Source: Lactonifactor sp050944855
GTDB lineage: Bacteria; Bacillota; Clostridia; Lachnospirales; Lachnospiraceae
Reading direction: 5' to 3'
Assembly: GCA_050944855.1 (NCBI GenBank)
Contig: JBMNRU010000019.1
Coordinates: 1 to 60,159, forward strand
Length of the DNA stretch: 60,159 nucleotides
The notes under the pieces are model-generated. The model was not told where the DNA came from. It did no database searches and worked only from the letters and a program-made list of their open reading frames with translations. Shown here one piece after another: positions 8,711 through 15,904 of the stretch; within the stretch, counting starts at the first letter, position 1; each line of letters begins with the position of its first letter. A program made the position numbers and the translations under genes.

Positions 8711-9073
8711 TTACATTTCTTTCAACGTAAAACTCACCGTCCAAAGCCCTTTATAACTGGTATCTTTCCTCAGCTTCGCCTTATACCCTGTCACATACAT
8801 CTCTGCCAGTTTCAGTTCCGCTGTCTCCACATCAAAATACTGCACACTGATCTTATCCAGCTTCGCATACCCTGCCAGCTTCTTAAGCCACTTCGCCGTA
8901 ACAGAAAACGACACCGGGATCCGCACAACACCATGCCGCACCACATCCCTCTGTGTCGTCCCTGCCTCTGTCTCACCGCCGGAATCCGCTTCCACATCCT
9001 CCAGCTCCACCTCATAAGAATCCGGAAACGGCAGGTTCTCCCCGTCAAACACAAGATACTGAAAAAAAGCCAT
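8711..9073 (-). CDS. Distal tail protein (DUF6711-like)
   Basis: A 120-residue beta-rich protein, MAFFQYLVFDGENLPFPDSYEVELEDV onwards. This small protein lies between tape measure and tail-tip genes in many Clostridia prophages (family named from memory as DUF6711). The end, SYKGLWTVSFTLKEM, is a typical beta-sandwich closing strand. It starts 1 nt after the tape-measure stop and is probably cotranscribed. The likely role is a tail-tip adaptor or baseplate ring component. Confidence 0.65.
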   Translation of the reverse strand: MAFFQYLVFDGENLPFPDSYEVELEDVEADSGGETEAGTTQRDVVRHGVVRIPVSFSVTAKWLKKLAGYAKLDKISVQYFDVETAELKLAEMYVTGYKAKLRKDTSYKGLWTVSFTLKEM

Positions 9074-9074
9074 C

Positions 9075-11912
9075 CTATCTACCTCCGCTCCTCAGGCTCA
9101 TTCTCTGCTGTGCTGTCACGATCACCTCATCCAGCAGCTGGTTCCCCAGATAAACCGGAATCACCAGATCCCCCTGCTGTCCCTTCTGATCTCCCAACAC
9201 ATCCTTCAGCGCCGCCACAATACCGGCTGTCAGATCTGCACCACCGGACGTTCCCGTACCGGTCATCACACCACTGTCTGCCACAGCCATCTGCGGCGAA
9301 ATCACCATATCCGCAGCCACACTGTTCACAGCCGCCTTCACCATTCCCCGGCTCTTCTCAATGCCCTCAGCCAGACCATTCATAAAGTCAGGCATCCAGC
9401 TCTCAAAATCCGTCAGAGGCCCTTCATCCGGCACAGAGAAATGCAGATGGGAACGAATAGTATTTGCCACATCCGTCACCGCATTGGCAACTGCACCAAT
9501 ACAGCTCCGGATACCATTTACAATGCCATTGATGATATCCGCACCCCACCGCCATCCGGCAGATGCAAGACCTGTAATATAATTCACCGCATTTCCCAGT
9601 CCATCCCGGATCGTATTATAAATACCGGAAATCGTACTCCGGATTCCGGACCACATGGCATTAAACGCACCGGAAACCGTATTCTTAATCCCATTCACCA
9701 CAGAAGAAATCGTATTTCGGATTCCATTCCACACGGAATTGACAGTACCCCTGATTCCATTCAGCACGGTAGAAATAATTGTCCGGATCCCATTCCAGAC
9801 CGTAGAGATCACCGTCCGGATCGCATTCATCACCGTAGTAATGACTGTGCGGATCCCGTTCCATGCACTCTGCAAAAACGTCCGGATCCCGTTCACCACA
9901 TTTGTAATGACAGACTTAATCCCATTCCAGACAGAACCAAAAAATGCTGAAATCGCATTCCACACCGCCATAACCGTTGCCCGGATTCCATTCCACGCTC
10001 CCACAAGGAAAGTAGAAATTGCAGTGACAACCGTTGTGAACAGCGTCTTAATCCCAGCCCACAGACCGGAAAAGAAATCCCTGATGCCATTCCATACAGC
10101 CACCGCCGTATTCCGGATCCCGTTCCATGCAGAAACCAGAAACTGGGAAACCGCCGTCCATACCTGGACAGCAACTTCCTTAATCTCATTCCACAGCCTG
10201 ATCCAGAACTGCCGGAACTCTTCATTGGTATTCCAGAGATAAATAAAAGCCGCCACTAAAGCTGCAATGGCAGCGATCACAATGGCGATCGGATTTGCCA
10301 TCATCGTGGCACTCAGCGCCGCAAAAGCACCCTTCACCGCACTGATCGCACCGGCAAGCTTCGGTGCACATGTCATAATCGTTCCAATGGCCGAAAGGGT
10401 CTTGCCTATGATGATCAGCACAGGTCCCAGAGCCGCAGCCAGAAGTGCAACGATCATGATCACACGTTTCACCCCGTCCGGCATGGCATTCAGCACATCC
10501 ACCATCCCCTGCAGTCCGGAAACAATACTCCGCACCGCAGGCATCAGCAGATCCCCGAAAGAGATCGCCAGCTCCTGAAGCTGTGACTTCAGAATAGTCA
10601 GCTGTCCTTCCAGATTATCCTGCATGGTATCCGCCATGTTCTTTGCCGCATCCTTACAGTTATTCACTGCCCCGGACACCTTTTCAATATCCTCCGGAGC
10701 CGCATTCATCAGCGCAAGAAACCCTGACATGGCATTCTTTCCAACCAGAGCTTCCGCATTATTTGCCTTCTCAGCTTCCGTCATTCCTGCAAAAGCTCCC
10801 CTGCAGTCGGCCAGAATTGCAGACAGTCTCCTCATGGATCCGTCCGCATTCGTGGTAGCAATGGTCACATCTCCGATCGCTGCACCCGACAGCTTCACAT
10901 CCCCGGTCAGGTTCGTCATGATGGAACGCATGGAAGTACCTGCCTGGGAAGCCTTGATACCTGCATTACCCATCAGACCAATGGCTTCCGCAGTATCCTC
11001 AACCGAGAATCCCAGTGCCCCCGCAACCGGCGCACAATACTTGAACGTCTCGCCCATCATGGACACATTCGTATTGGCATTACTGGAAGCAGCCGCCAGC
11101 ACATCCGCAAAATGTCCCGAATCCGCTGCTGTCAGCCCAAAAGCCGTCAGCGCATCTGTCACAATATCAGAAGTCGTTGCCAGGTCTTCCCCGGATGCCG
11201 CAGCCAGATACATAACACCCTCAATACCGGACAGCATATCCTCCGTCTTCCATCCGGCCATTGCCATATAGTTCATGGCATCTGCCGCCTCAGTCGCAGA
11301 GAACTTCGTTTTGGCACCCATCTCCCTGGCCTTATCCCGGAGGCTATCAAAATTCGATCCCGTTGCCCCAGACACAGCCGCCACCTTACTCATCGCAGAG
11401 TCAAAATCAGCGGCAGTTTTCACCGCCGCCGTTCCAAGCCCTGTCACCACTCCCGTCACTGGAAGCAGCTTCTGTCCCACGGAAGAAATCTTGTTTCCAA
11501 CTGTCTGCAGCTTCTCACCGGTCGCCCCGATTTTCTGCAAAGCAGTCGCAGACTGGTTCGCCTGCTCTTCCAGACTCCGTAGTCTCTGTTCCGTCTCAAC
11601 GATTTCCCTCTGCAGGGCATCATACTGATCCTGGGAAATCGTTCCGTTCCGCAGTGCCTCATCCGCCTGCTGCTGTGCAGTCTTCAAAGTTTCCAGCTTC
11701 TCCCTGGTCTCAGAAATCGCCTGTGCCAGCAGCCTGTGCTTCTGTGCGATCAGCTCCGTATTCCCCGGATCCAGTTTCAGAAGCTTCTCCACATCCTTCA
11801 GCTGGCTCTGCGTATTCCTGATCTCCGTATTAACCCCTTTCAGGGCAGTCTGCAATTTCGTGGTATCGCCGCCAATCTCGACAGTGATCCCCTTGATTCT
11901 GTTCCCTGCCAT
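9075..11912 (-). CDS. Phage tail tape measure protein (TP901 type)
   Basis: About 945 residues; ATG 11912 (MAGNRIKGITVEIGGDTTKL) is preceded by GGGGG, so I prefer it to the GTG 9 nt upstream. Residues 30-135 are coiled coil. Residues 170-420 are the conserved tape-measure domain (AADFDSAMSKVAAVSGA, EAADAMNYMAMAG). Hydrophobic segments follow at 480-560. Residues about 570-770 consist of about 15 degenerate 11-residue units built on VWNGIRxxIxx. The protein sets tail length and is ejected with the DNA. The repeat number would scale the tail, so this block is a natural site of length variation. The gene follows the chaperone in ordinary siphovirus order, interrupted only by the PLD-like insert. 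Confidence 0.92.
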   Translation of the reverse strand: MAGNRIKGITVEIGGDTTKLQTALKGVNTEIRNTQSQLKDVEKLLKLDPGNTELIAQKHRLLAQAISETREKLETLKTAQQQADEALRNGTISQDQYDALQREIVETEQRLRSLEEQANQSATALQKIGATGEKLQTVGNKISSVGQKLLPVTGVVTGLGTAAVKTAADFDSAMSKVAAVSGATGSNFDSLRDKAREMGAKTKFSATEAADAMNYMAMAGWKTEDMLSGIEGVMYLAAASGEDLATTSDIVTDALTAFGLTAADSGHFADVLAAASSNANTNVSMMGETFKYCAPVAGALGFSVEDTAEAIGLMGNAGIKASQAGTSMRSIMTNLTGDVKLSGAAIGDVTIATTNADGSMRRLSAILADCRGAFAGMTEAEKANNAEALVGKNAMSGFLALMNAAPEDIEKVSGAVNNCKDAAKNMADTMQDNLEGQLTILKSQLQELAISFGDLLMPAVRSIVSGLQGMVDVLNAMPDGVKRVIMIVALLAAALGPVLIIIGKTLSAIGTIMTCAPKLAGAISAVKGAFAALSATMMANPIAIVIAAIAALVAAFIYLWNTNEEFRQFWIRLWNEIKEVAVQVWTAVSQFLVSAWNGIRNTAVAVWNGIRDFFSGLWAGIKTLFTTVVTAISTFLVGAWNGIRATVMAVWNAISAFFGSVWNGIKSVITNVVNGIRTFLQSAWNGIRTVITTVMNAIRTVISTVWNGIRTIISTVLNGIRGTVNSVWNGIRNTISSVVNGIKNTVSGAFNAMWSGIRSTISGIYNTIRDGLGNAVNYITGLASAGWRWGADIINGIVNGIRSCIGAVANAVTDVANTIRSHLHFSVPDEGPLTDFESWMPDFMNGLAEGIEKSRGMVKAAVNSVAADMVISPQMAVADSGVMTGTGTSGGADLTAGIVAALKDVLGDQKGQQGDLVIPVYLGNQLLDEVIVTAQQRMSLRSGGR

Positions 11913-11944
11913 ACGGCTCACCCCCTAAATCCCATAAAAAAGGC

Positions 11945-11969
11945 ACAAAAATACCCGGATCACTCCGGG
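11945..11969 (-). terminator. Second terminator of the PLD-like unit
   Basis: Perfect stem CCCGGA / TCCGGG with a GTGA loop on the minus strand, followed by TATTTTT. It lies just upstream of the tape-measure start and backs up the hairpin at 11,975. Confidence 0.65.
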
Positions 11970-11974
11970 CACAA

Positions 11975-12007
11975 AAAAAGCACCTGCCATCCTGACAAAT
12001 GCTTTTT
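11975..12007 (-). terminator. First terminator of the PLD-like unit
   Basis: Minus strand: AAAAAGCA pairs perfectly with TGCTTTTT across a 17-nt loop, ending in a run of T. It lies 22 nt after the stop of the PLD-like gene. Together with the next hairpin it insulates the cargo gene from the tape-measure gene. Confidence 0.6.
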
Positions 12008-12028
12008 ACATTATCCTAAAATTATAAA

Positions 12029-13177
12029 TCAATTTATCCCAGTATTATCAATTTTGGAATTAACCTCAAGCAACTGATATAAATTTGTATTCAGATCTTC
12101 AAAATACTGAATCATAGAATCAAGATTTTTTATTGCATCACGTATTGTTTGTTCCGCTTCTTCAATAAGTTCTTCTTTTTCATCTAAAGCTTCACTCATT
12201 GCTTTTTCTGCATAATAATCAAGATCCTCATCAACAGCTACCATTCCATAGTCATTAACAATTTTTCTACACGCCTCATCAGATGCATCATACCGTGCCA
12301 TTTTTTCAAGATCCCAAAATAGTGATGAAATTCTCTCATTAAAATCATCATATGTTTTATTATATTTTTCAAGTAATTCCTGTAATATCTTGACTGGTCG
12401 CGGCATTTCATCAAATTCACAGTATTCGTCTATTACATCATCAATCACACTTAATGCATCCTCAAACTGTGAAAAAAATTCCATAAATCCTTTTAAAAAT
12501 TCATTTGTTACCCCATTTTCATACCTACGATACACCCAAATTTCTTCAAAATTTGTATCATAATCCGCCCATGATTCAAATGCGGCTTCAAATAAAGTAT
12601 CTCTTGCATCTTTACACGTTGGAATTAAATCCTCCATATTAGCAATAGCCACAGCAATGTTATACTTGTAATAAGAAACTGATTTAGCTTTTATCTCTGG
12701 AAAAAAGGAACCTTTCAAGTATTTAATCAAATTTCTATCCGTAGAAATGGTGCCACATTCAATATTTCCACTACTTTCATCAGAAAAGTTTCCTGACCCC
12801 CAATAAACAATATTTTCTGTCATAACTACTTTTGCATGATTAGAAAAAGTAAAGTATGGACTTAAACGCATCCCATAATTTTCTGGATTCAATTTCTCCT
12901 TATACTTATTAATCATTTCTTTAGCTGTTTTTGCATGATAAGGCTTAAAATATGACGGAAATCTTTTTGGAATGTTTGTAATTATGATTGCATCTGTACC
13001 GTTAAGACAAGCATTTTTCAAGGCTTTCAACAAATGGCTCTGTTCTTTTGTAGATATGTTGAACGTCATTATTCCTATAAACTTTGCTTTCGGGAAATCA
13101 TCTAAAACACTTTGATATGTACATTCTTTTTCTCCAAATACCGCATGACAATTTTCAACTGACACGTTCTTTATCAA
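12029..13177 (-). CDS. Phospholipase D-like (HKD) protein, moron in the tail operon
   Basis: A 382-residue protein. Residues 110-135 hold one HKD-type active site: HAKVVMTENIVYWGSGNFS (H-x-K, then GSGN), as in PLD-family nucleases; the usual Asp position is Glu. Only one motif is present, so an active enzyme should be a dimer like other single-HKD nucleases. Residues 200-380 are acidic and helical, ending in a long predicted coiled coil. The start is TTG 13177, chosen because GGAGG lies 7 nt upstream and the nearby ATG is closed after one codon. It is AT-rich, has its own promoter and two terminators, and sits between tail chaperone and tape measure. It may be a nucleic-acid-cutting anti-phage effector; that is inference. 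Confidence 0.65.
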   Translation of the reverse strand: MIKNVSVENCHAVFGEKECTYQSVLDDFPKAKFIGIMTFNISTKEQSHLLKALKNACLNGTDAIIITNIPKRFPSYFKPYHAKTAKEMINKYKEKLNPENYGMRLSPYFTFSNHAKVVMTENIVYWGSGNFSDESSGNIECGTISTDRNLIKYLKGSFFPEIKAKSVSYYKYNIAVAIANMEDLIPTCKDARDTLFEAAFESWADYDTNFEEIWVYRRYENGVTNEFLKGFMEFFSQFEDALSVIDDVIDEYCEFDEMPRPVKILQELLEKYNKTYDDFNERISSLFWDLEKMARYDASDEACRKIVNDYGMVAVDEDLDYYAEKAMSEALDEKEELIEEAEQTIRDAIKNLDSMIQYFEDLNTNLYQLLEVNSKIDNTGIN

Positions 13178-13211
13178 TTCATTTCCTCCAGTATCATGTT
13201 CATTTTATGAT

Positions 13212-13240
13212 ATTATACTCTTTTTCTGGCATGCTGTCAT
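13212..13240 (-). promoter_or_regulatory. Sigma-A promoter of the PLD-like unit
   Basis: Minus strand: -35 ATGACA (13235-13240), 17-nt spacer, -10 TATAAT (13212-13217), about 35 nt upstream of the TTG start. Consensus-like and independent of the late operon. Confidence 0.65.
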
Positions 13241-13254
13241 CATGTACAATCAGG

Positions 13255-13422
13255 TTAGAACCTGTCAAAATCCTCCTGTGTGGCAACCTGTCTCCATCCC
13301 TTATACTCATCATTCCTGCTTTCCACAAACATATCATTCACCATCCCGATAGTCAGCAGATCCAGATCCCGGATGGAAATCCCCAGCTGCACACACCTGA
13401 GAAGAAACAGGGGAGTTGTCAT
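13255..13422 (-). CDS. Tail assembly chaperone, downstream (T) segment reached by -1 frameshift
   Basis: A 55-residue frame, MTTPLFLLRCVQLGISIRDL and onwards, with DLLTIGMVNDMFVES, typical of the C-terminal part of gpG-T chaperones in Firmicutes phages. It lies in the -1 frame relative to the upstream chaperone gene; its ATG overlaps the upstream TGA. The frame stays open back to the slippery heptamer at 13443-13449, so it is most likely made as a fusion tail, though independent initiation at ATG 13422 is possible. It recruits tail tube subunits around the tape measure during assembly. Confidence 0.75.
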   Translation of the reverse strand: MTTPLFLLRCVQLGISIRDLDLLTIGMVNDMFVESRNDEYKGWRQVATQEDFDRF

Positions 13423-13796
13423 TTCACGGTCTGTTGCATGAAGTTTTTTTTAGCCTCAACATCCGTCCTGATGTTCATCCCCCACAGCTCGATCAGCTTC
13501 GGCAGAACCTGATAAATACTGAACGTATTGAACTCATCCAGCCAGTCCTCCGGATTATCCGGAATAGACGGATCTGCATGCTTCGCCATCACATACGCAA
13601 TGTTCTCAAACATCTCAAGGGAAAACAGATCCAGGGAAGACTTTTCCGGATCCCCGTCCCCAATACTCTTTTCCAGAACAGATAAATCCTTGTAGATATC
13701 CCTCTGAAATTTAATCCTGTAAATACGCGGAATGGCGGCAGATGCCTTAAAAGCAACCGCCTTCCCGTCAATCTCAATCTTCTTCATCATGCTCAT
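13419..13796 (-). CDS. Tail assembly chaperone (gpG-like)
   Basis: A 125-residue protein, MSMMKKIEIDGKAVAFKASA onwards, with FKASAAIPRIYRIKFQRD and later DWLDEFNTFSIYQVLPKLIELW, the pattern of the phage tail-chaperone family in Clostridia. It lies between major tail protein and tape measure as expected. The last codons before the stop run GCT AAA AAA AAC, providing a -1 slip site that fuses it to the next frame. The unshifted product is expected to be the more abundant G form. Start: ATG 13796, 13 nt after the tail-protein stop. Confidence 0.8.
   Translation of the reverse strand: MSMMKKIEIDGKAVAFKASAAIPRIYRIKFQRDIYKDLSVLEKSIGDGDPEKSSLDLFSLEMFENIAYVMAKHADPSIPDNPEDWLDEFNTFSIYQVLPKLIELWGMNIRTDVEAKKNFMQQTVK
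13443..13449 (-). other. -1 programmed frameshift slip site A_AAA_AAC
   Basis: In the reading frame of the chaperone gene the codons are AAA AAA AAC, giving the canonical X_XXY_YYZ heptamer at the end of an 8-A run. Slipping -1 enters a frame reading LHATDREMTTPLF and continues to 13255. The G/GT frameshift is widely established in tailed phages; its use here is inferred from the exact frame relation. Confidence 0.75.
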
Positions 13797-13809
13797 ATCC
13801 GAATCCCCC

Positions 13810-14451
13810 TCAGCTCAGTGCTTTTCCATTTCCTGCAGCATCCACAACAGACTTTCCACCATCAGCTGCCTGCAAGGAAGCCGGATCCGCAGCCGGCAGA
13901 TACACCGCCTTGTACCAGTCTGCATAAACAGTTGCATCCGTAGTATTCCCTGTCTTTGCCTTTACCTTTCCATCCGACAATGGTGTGGCCTTGATAGTCA
14001 GTGTTTCCGTCTGCACTTCCTTCTTCTCCTCGTTGGTCTTGCCCTCAATCTTCGGACGTGAAGCCGAACAGTTATACATCACGTGGCGGATATGGCGCAC
14101 ATCCCCGTCGAACTCAAAAAGCAGGGCAAACAGTGCCAGTTCTGCATCCGAGTTTTCAATCAGAACGCCCTTGGAATCCAGTTTTTCTCTCAGCACATCT
14201 GTCCTGAAACTCTCCGGAATCAGTGCAAGCTCCAGATCCCCGTCATAGCCCATATTGTTGTTGATCACATAGTACGCAATACCGTCCGCATAAAAATTCT
14301 CTGGTTCCCCGTTTGCATCCAGGGAGAGTGATACAGATCCCTGAAGCGGCACCGGTGCTGCATAGGACACCGCCCCGTCCTCCCCGACCGTCAGTAAAGC
14401 GTAATGCGCATTTTTCAGGTTATACTTCACCTTGTTATTCTTATCAGACAT
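13810..14451 (-). CDS. Major tail protein, phi13 family
   Basis: A 213-residue protein starting MSDKNNKVKYNLKNAHYALL, with SLSLDANGEPENFYADGIAYY and DGDLELALIPESFRTDVL, the signature of phi13-type major tail proteins that polymerise into the tail tube. The C-terminal region (ADWYKAVYLPAA, Ala/Asp-rich end) is often variable or carries Ig-like additions; none is present here. It directly precedes the chaperone. A normal full-length gene. Confidence 0.88.
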   Translation of the reverse strand: MSDKNNKVKYNLKNAHYALLTVGEDGAVSYAAPVPLQGSVSLSLDANGEPENFYADGIAYYVINNNMGYDGDLELALIPESFRTDVLREKLDSKGVLIENSDAELALFALLFEFDGDVRHIRHVMYNCSASRPKIEGKTNEEKKEVQTETLTIKATPLSDGKVKAKTGNTTDATVYADWYKAVYLPAADPASLQAADGGKSVVDAAGNGKALS

Positions 14452-14478
14452 AATATTCCTCCATCATTAAACAAATCA

Positions 14479-14795
14479 TTACAGTTCCATGCTGTACAGC
14501 ACCTCATACAGCTTTTCGCTCTGGATCCAGACCTCCGACCTATTATAAAAAATCCCGGCACCATCCAGAACTGTTTCCACCAGTGCTTCTGCCCCGGGGT
14601 CCTTCCGGTCCGTGTAAAGCTCTATCCTTACTTCACTGATTCGGAAGTATACCCGCCCGTCTGCCGAAAAATTATCACTGCCGGGAAGCAGATAACAGAT
14701 AAACGGCGGATCCGGGCTCTCCCCTTCCGCAAAATGGTCATAGCAAAAGGAAAACCAGTCTCTTCCAGCATCCCAGCCAGTTCTTCCAGTGTCAT
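14479..14795 (-). pseudogene. Tail terminator / DUF3168-like gene with a probable frameshift
   Basis: The ribosome site GGAGG lies 9 nt before ATG 14795, which begins MTLEELAGMLEETGFPFA, a normal start for this family. That frame then leaves the conserved body. The body, YDHFAEGESPDPPFICYLLPG to YEVLYSMEL, is in another frame that only opens via a GTG at 14805 and an unconvincing N-terminus. One extra base near 14743 (GC-TAT instead of GCN-TAT) would join the two parts cleanly. So a single-base deletion, or a sequence error beside an AAAA run, is likely. Tail terminators cap the tail tube; loss would block tail assembly. Confidence 0.65.
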
Positions 14796-14814
14796 ATGCT
14801 TTCACCTCCCTCCA

Positions 14815-15195
14815 TCACCTCAGTGCCTTCTCTACTTCCCGTTCCAGAGTCTGTGCAGCCCTTTCCTCAGCAGGCGCAATATGGGGAAAAACCCTTGTCC
14901 TGCCGCCTTTTCTCAGCGCATGACCAAACTCCAGCAGATGTGCTAGCTGGTACCTGTTTCTGGAATACACCACGATCTCCATTGCATTGGCAGTTTCCTT
15001 CGTGGTCTTCGCCGCCCAGCTCTTTGCATAGGCACCGGTCTTCACAGGGGCATTCTCCTGGATGTCCTTCCTTGCCTGTGTCCCTGCCTTCTTCACTGCT
15101 TTTTTCATATCATCCGCAGCAAGCTGTGCATACTCTTCCAGTCCTTCCATGATCACATCTGCCATCTGGCTGACTGTACATCTGTCCCCTGCCAT
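14815..15195 (-). CDS. HK97 gp10-like head-tail joining protein
   Basis: A 126-residue protein with KKAVKKAGTQARKDIQENAPVKTGAYAKSW, the clear signature of the HK97-gp10 family (N-APVKTG-x-Y--SW), followed by YQLAHLLEFGHALRKGG. These proteins form a joining ring between head connector and tail. It lies in the usual order between the head-closure protein and the tail terminator. Start ATG 15195; the upstream gene stops 4 nt earlier. Intact. Confidence 0.85.
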   Translation of the reverse strand: MAGDRCTVSQMADVIMEGLEEYAQLAADDMKKAVKKAGTQARKDIQENAPVKTGAYAKSWAAKTTKETANAMEIVVYSRNRYQLAHLLEFGHALRKGGRTRVFPHIAPAEERAAQTLEREVEKALR

Positions 15196-15199
15196 GCTC

Positions 15200-15541
15200 T
15201 CACCTCCGGACCTTCCTGCACGTGAATTTCAGACACTTCTTCCTATAATTCAGATGATCCACACTCACAATGTCATACACCTGATCCCGAAACAAAATCC
15301 TGTGGGTAACAGACCGGATGCCTGCAGTTTTTTTACAGTACCGCACCGTCACAGTCATTCCCACATCTTCCACTACAGTCCCTGCAGTTTCCGCTTCCCT
15401 GGAACTGGCAAGCCCCTCACCGCCTATCGTAGCAAAACAGCAGTAATCCTCTGTCCACTCATTCCTGTGATTTCCGATCCCGTCCTTCACAACAGAACAC
15501 TTCTGAAAAATCACCTTTTCATTCATCAATCCAACATCCAT
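15200..15541 (-). CDS. Head closure / head-tail adaptor (SPP1 gp16-like)
   Basis: About 113 residues from MDVGLMNEKVIFQKCSVVKD. MNEKVIFQK followed by NHRNEWTEDYCCFATIGG is the pattern of the phage head-tail adaptor family (W-x-DYY-x-x-A), and HRILFRDQVYDIVSVDHLNYRKK is its C-terminal half. The frame is open to 15562, but only the internal ATG has a reasonable ribosome site (GGTGGG). It lies between the head-tail connector and gp10-like genes. It is thought to seal the portal channel after packaging. Confidence 0.8.
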   Translation of the reverse strand: MDVGLMNEKVIFQKCSVVKDGIGNHRNEWTEDYCCFATIGGEGLASSREAETAGTVVEDVGMTVTVRYCKKTAGIRSVTHRILFRDQVYDIVSVDHLNYRKKCLKFTCRKVRR

Positions 15542-15628
15542 GACACCCACCAATTCCATCATTCATAACAATATTCACCAGAACCATTTCCTGCATCCGG
15601 TTTTCATTTCCATTTCACGGATATTTTC

Positions 15629-15904
15629 TCAGAATCCCGGTTTCCTCACTCCAAACAGCAGGCTCCGCAGATCCATCACCAGCTGATGGTGATCGGCTTC
15701 CTCCCTGTGCTCATACAGATAGGCAGCCGCATACTGCACGGCAATCTTTGTCCCCTGCAGATCTTCAAACTCATCCTCATCCGTGATCCTTGCCACGTCC
15801 ATGCAGATCTGCTGCCCCTGCTCGATCAGATCAGAAAGCAGCACATCATCATCGTCAAAATCCACCCGCAGGTAATTCTTCATTTCCTTTACTGTCACAA
15901 TCAC
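15629..15904 (-). CDS. Head-tail connector (HK97 gp6-like)
   Basis: A 91-residue, mostly helical protein: VKEMKNYLRVDFDDDDVLLSDLIEQG, then KIAVQYAAAYLYEHREEAD and LRSLLFGVRKPGF, diagnostic of gp6-like DNA-packaging connectors that bind below the portal ring. The GTG start overlaps the stop of the leucine-rich-repeat gene by 4 nt, so translation is probably coupled. Normal family length. Confidence 0.85.
   Translation of the reverse strand: MIVTVKEMKNYLRVDFDDDDVLLSDLIEQGQQICMDVARITDEDEFEDLQGTKIAVQYAAAYLYEHREEADHHQLVMDLRSLLFGVRKPGF

Noticed and set aside
9655..10242. 195-residue plus-strand frame antisense to the tape measure
   Set aside because: Open only because the 11-residue repeats of the tape measure leave the opposite frame free of stops; no ribosome site.
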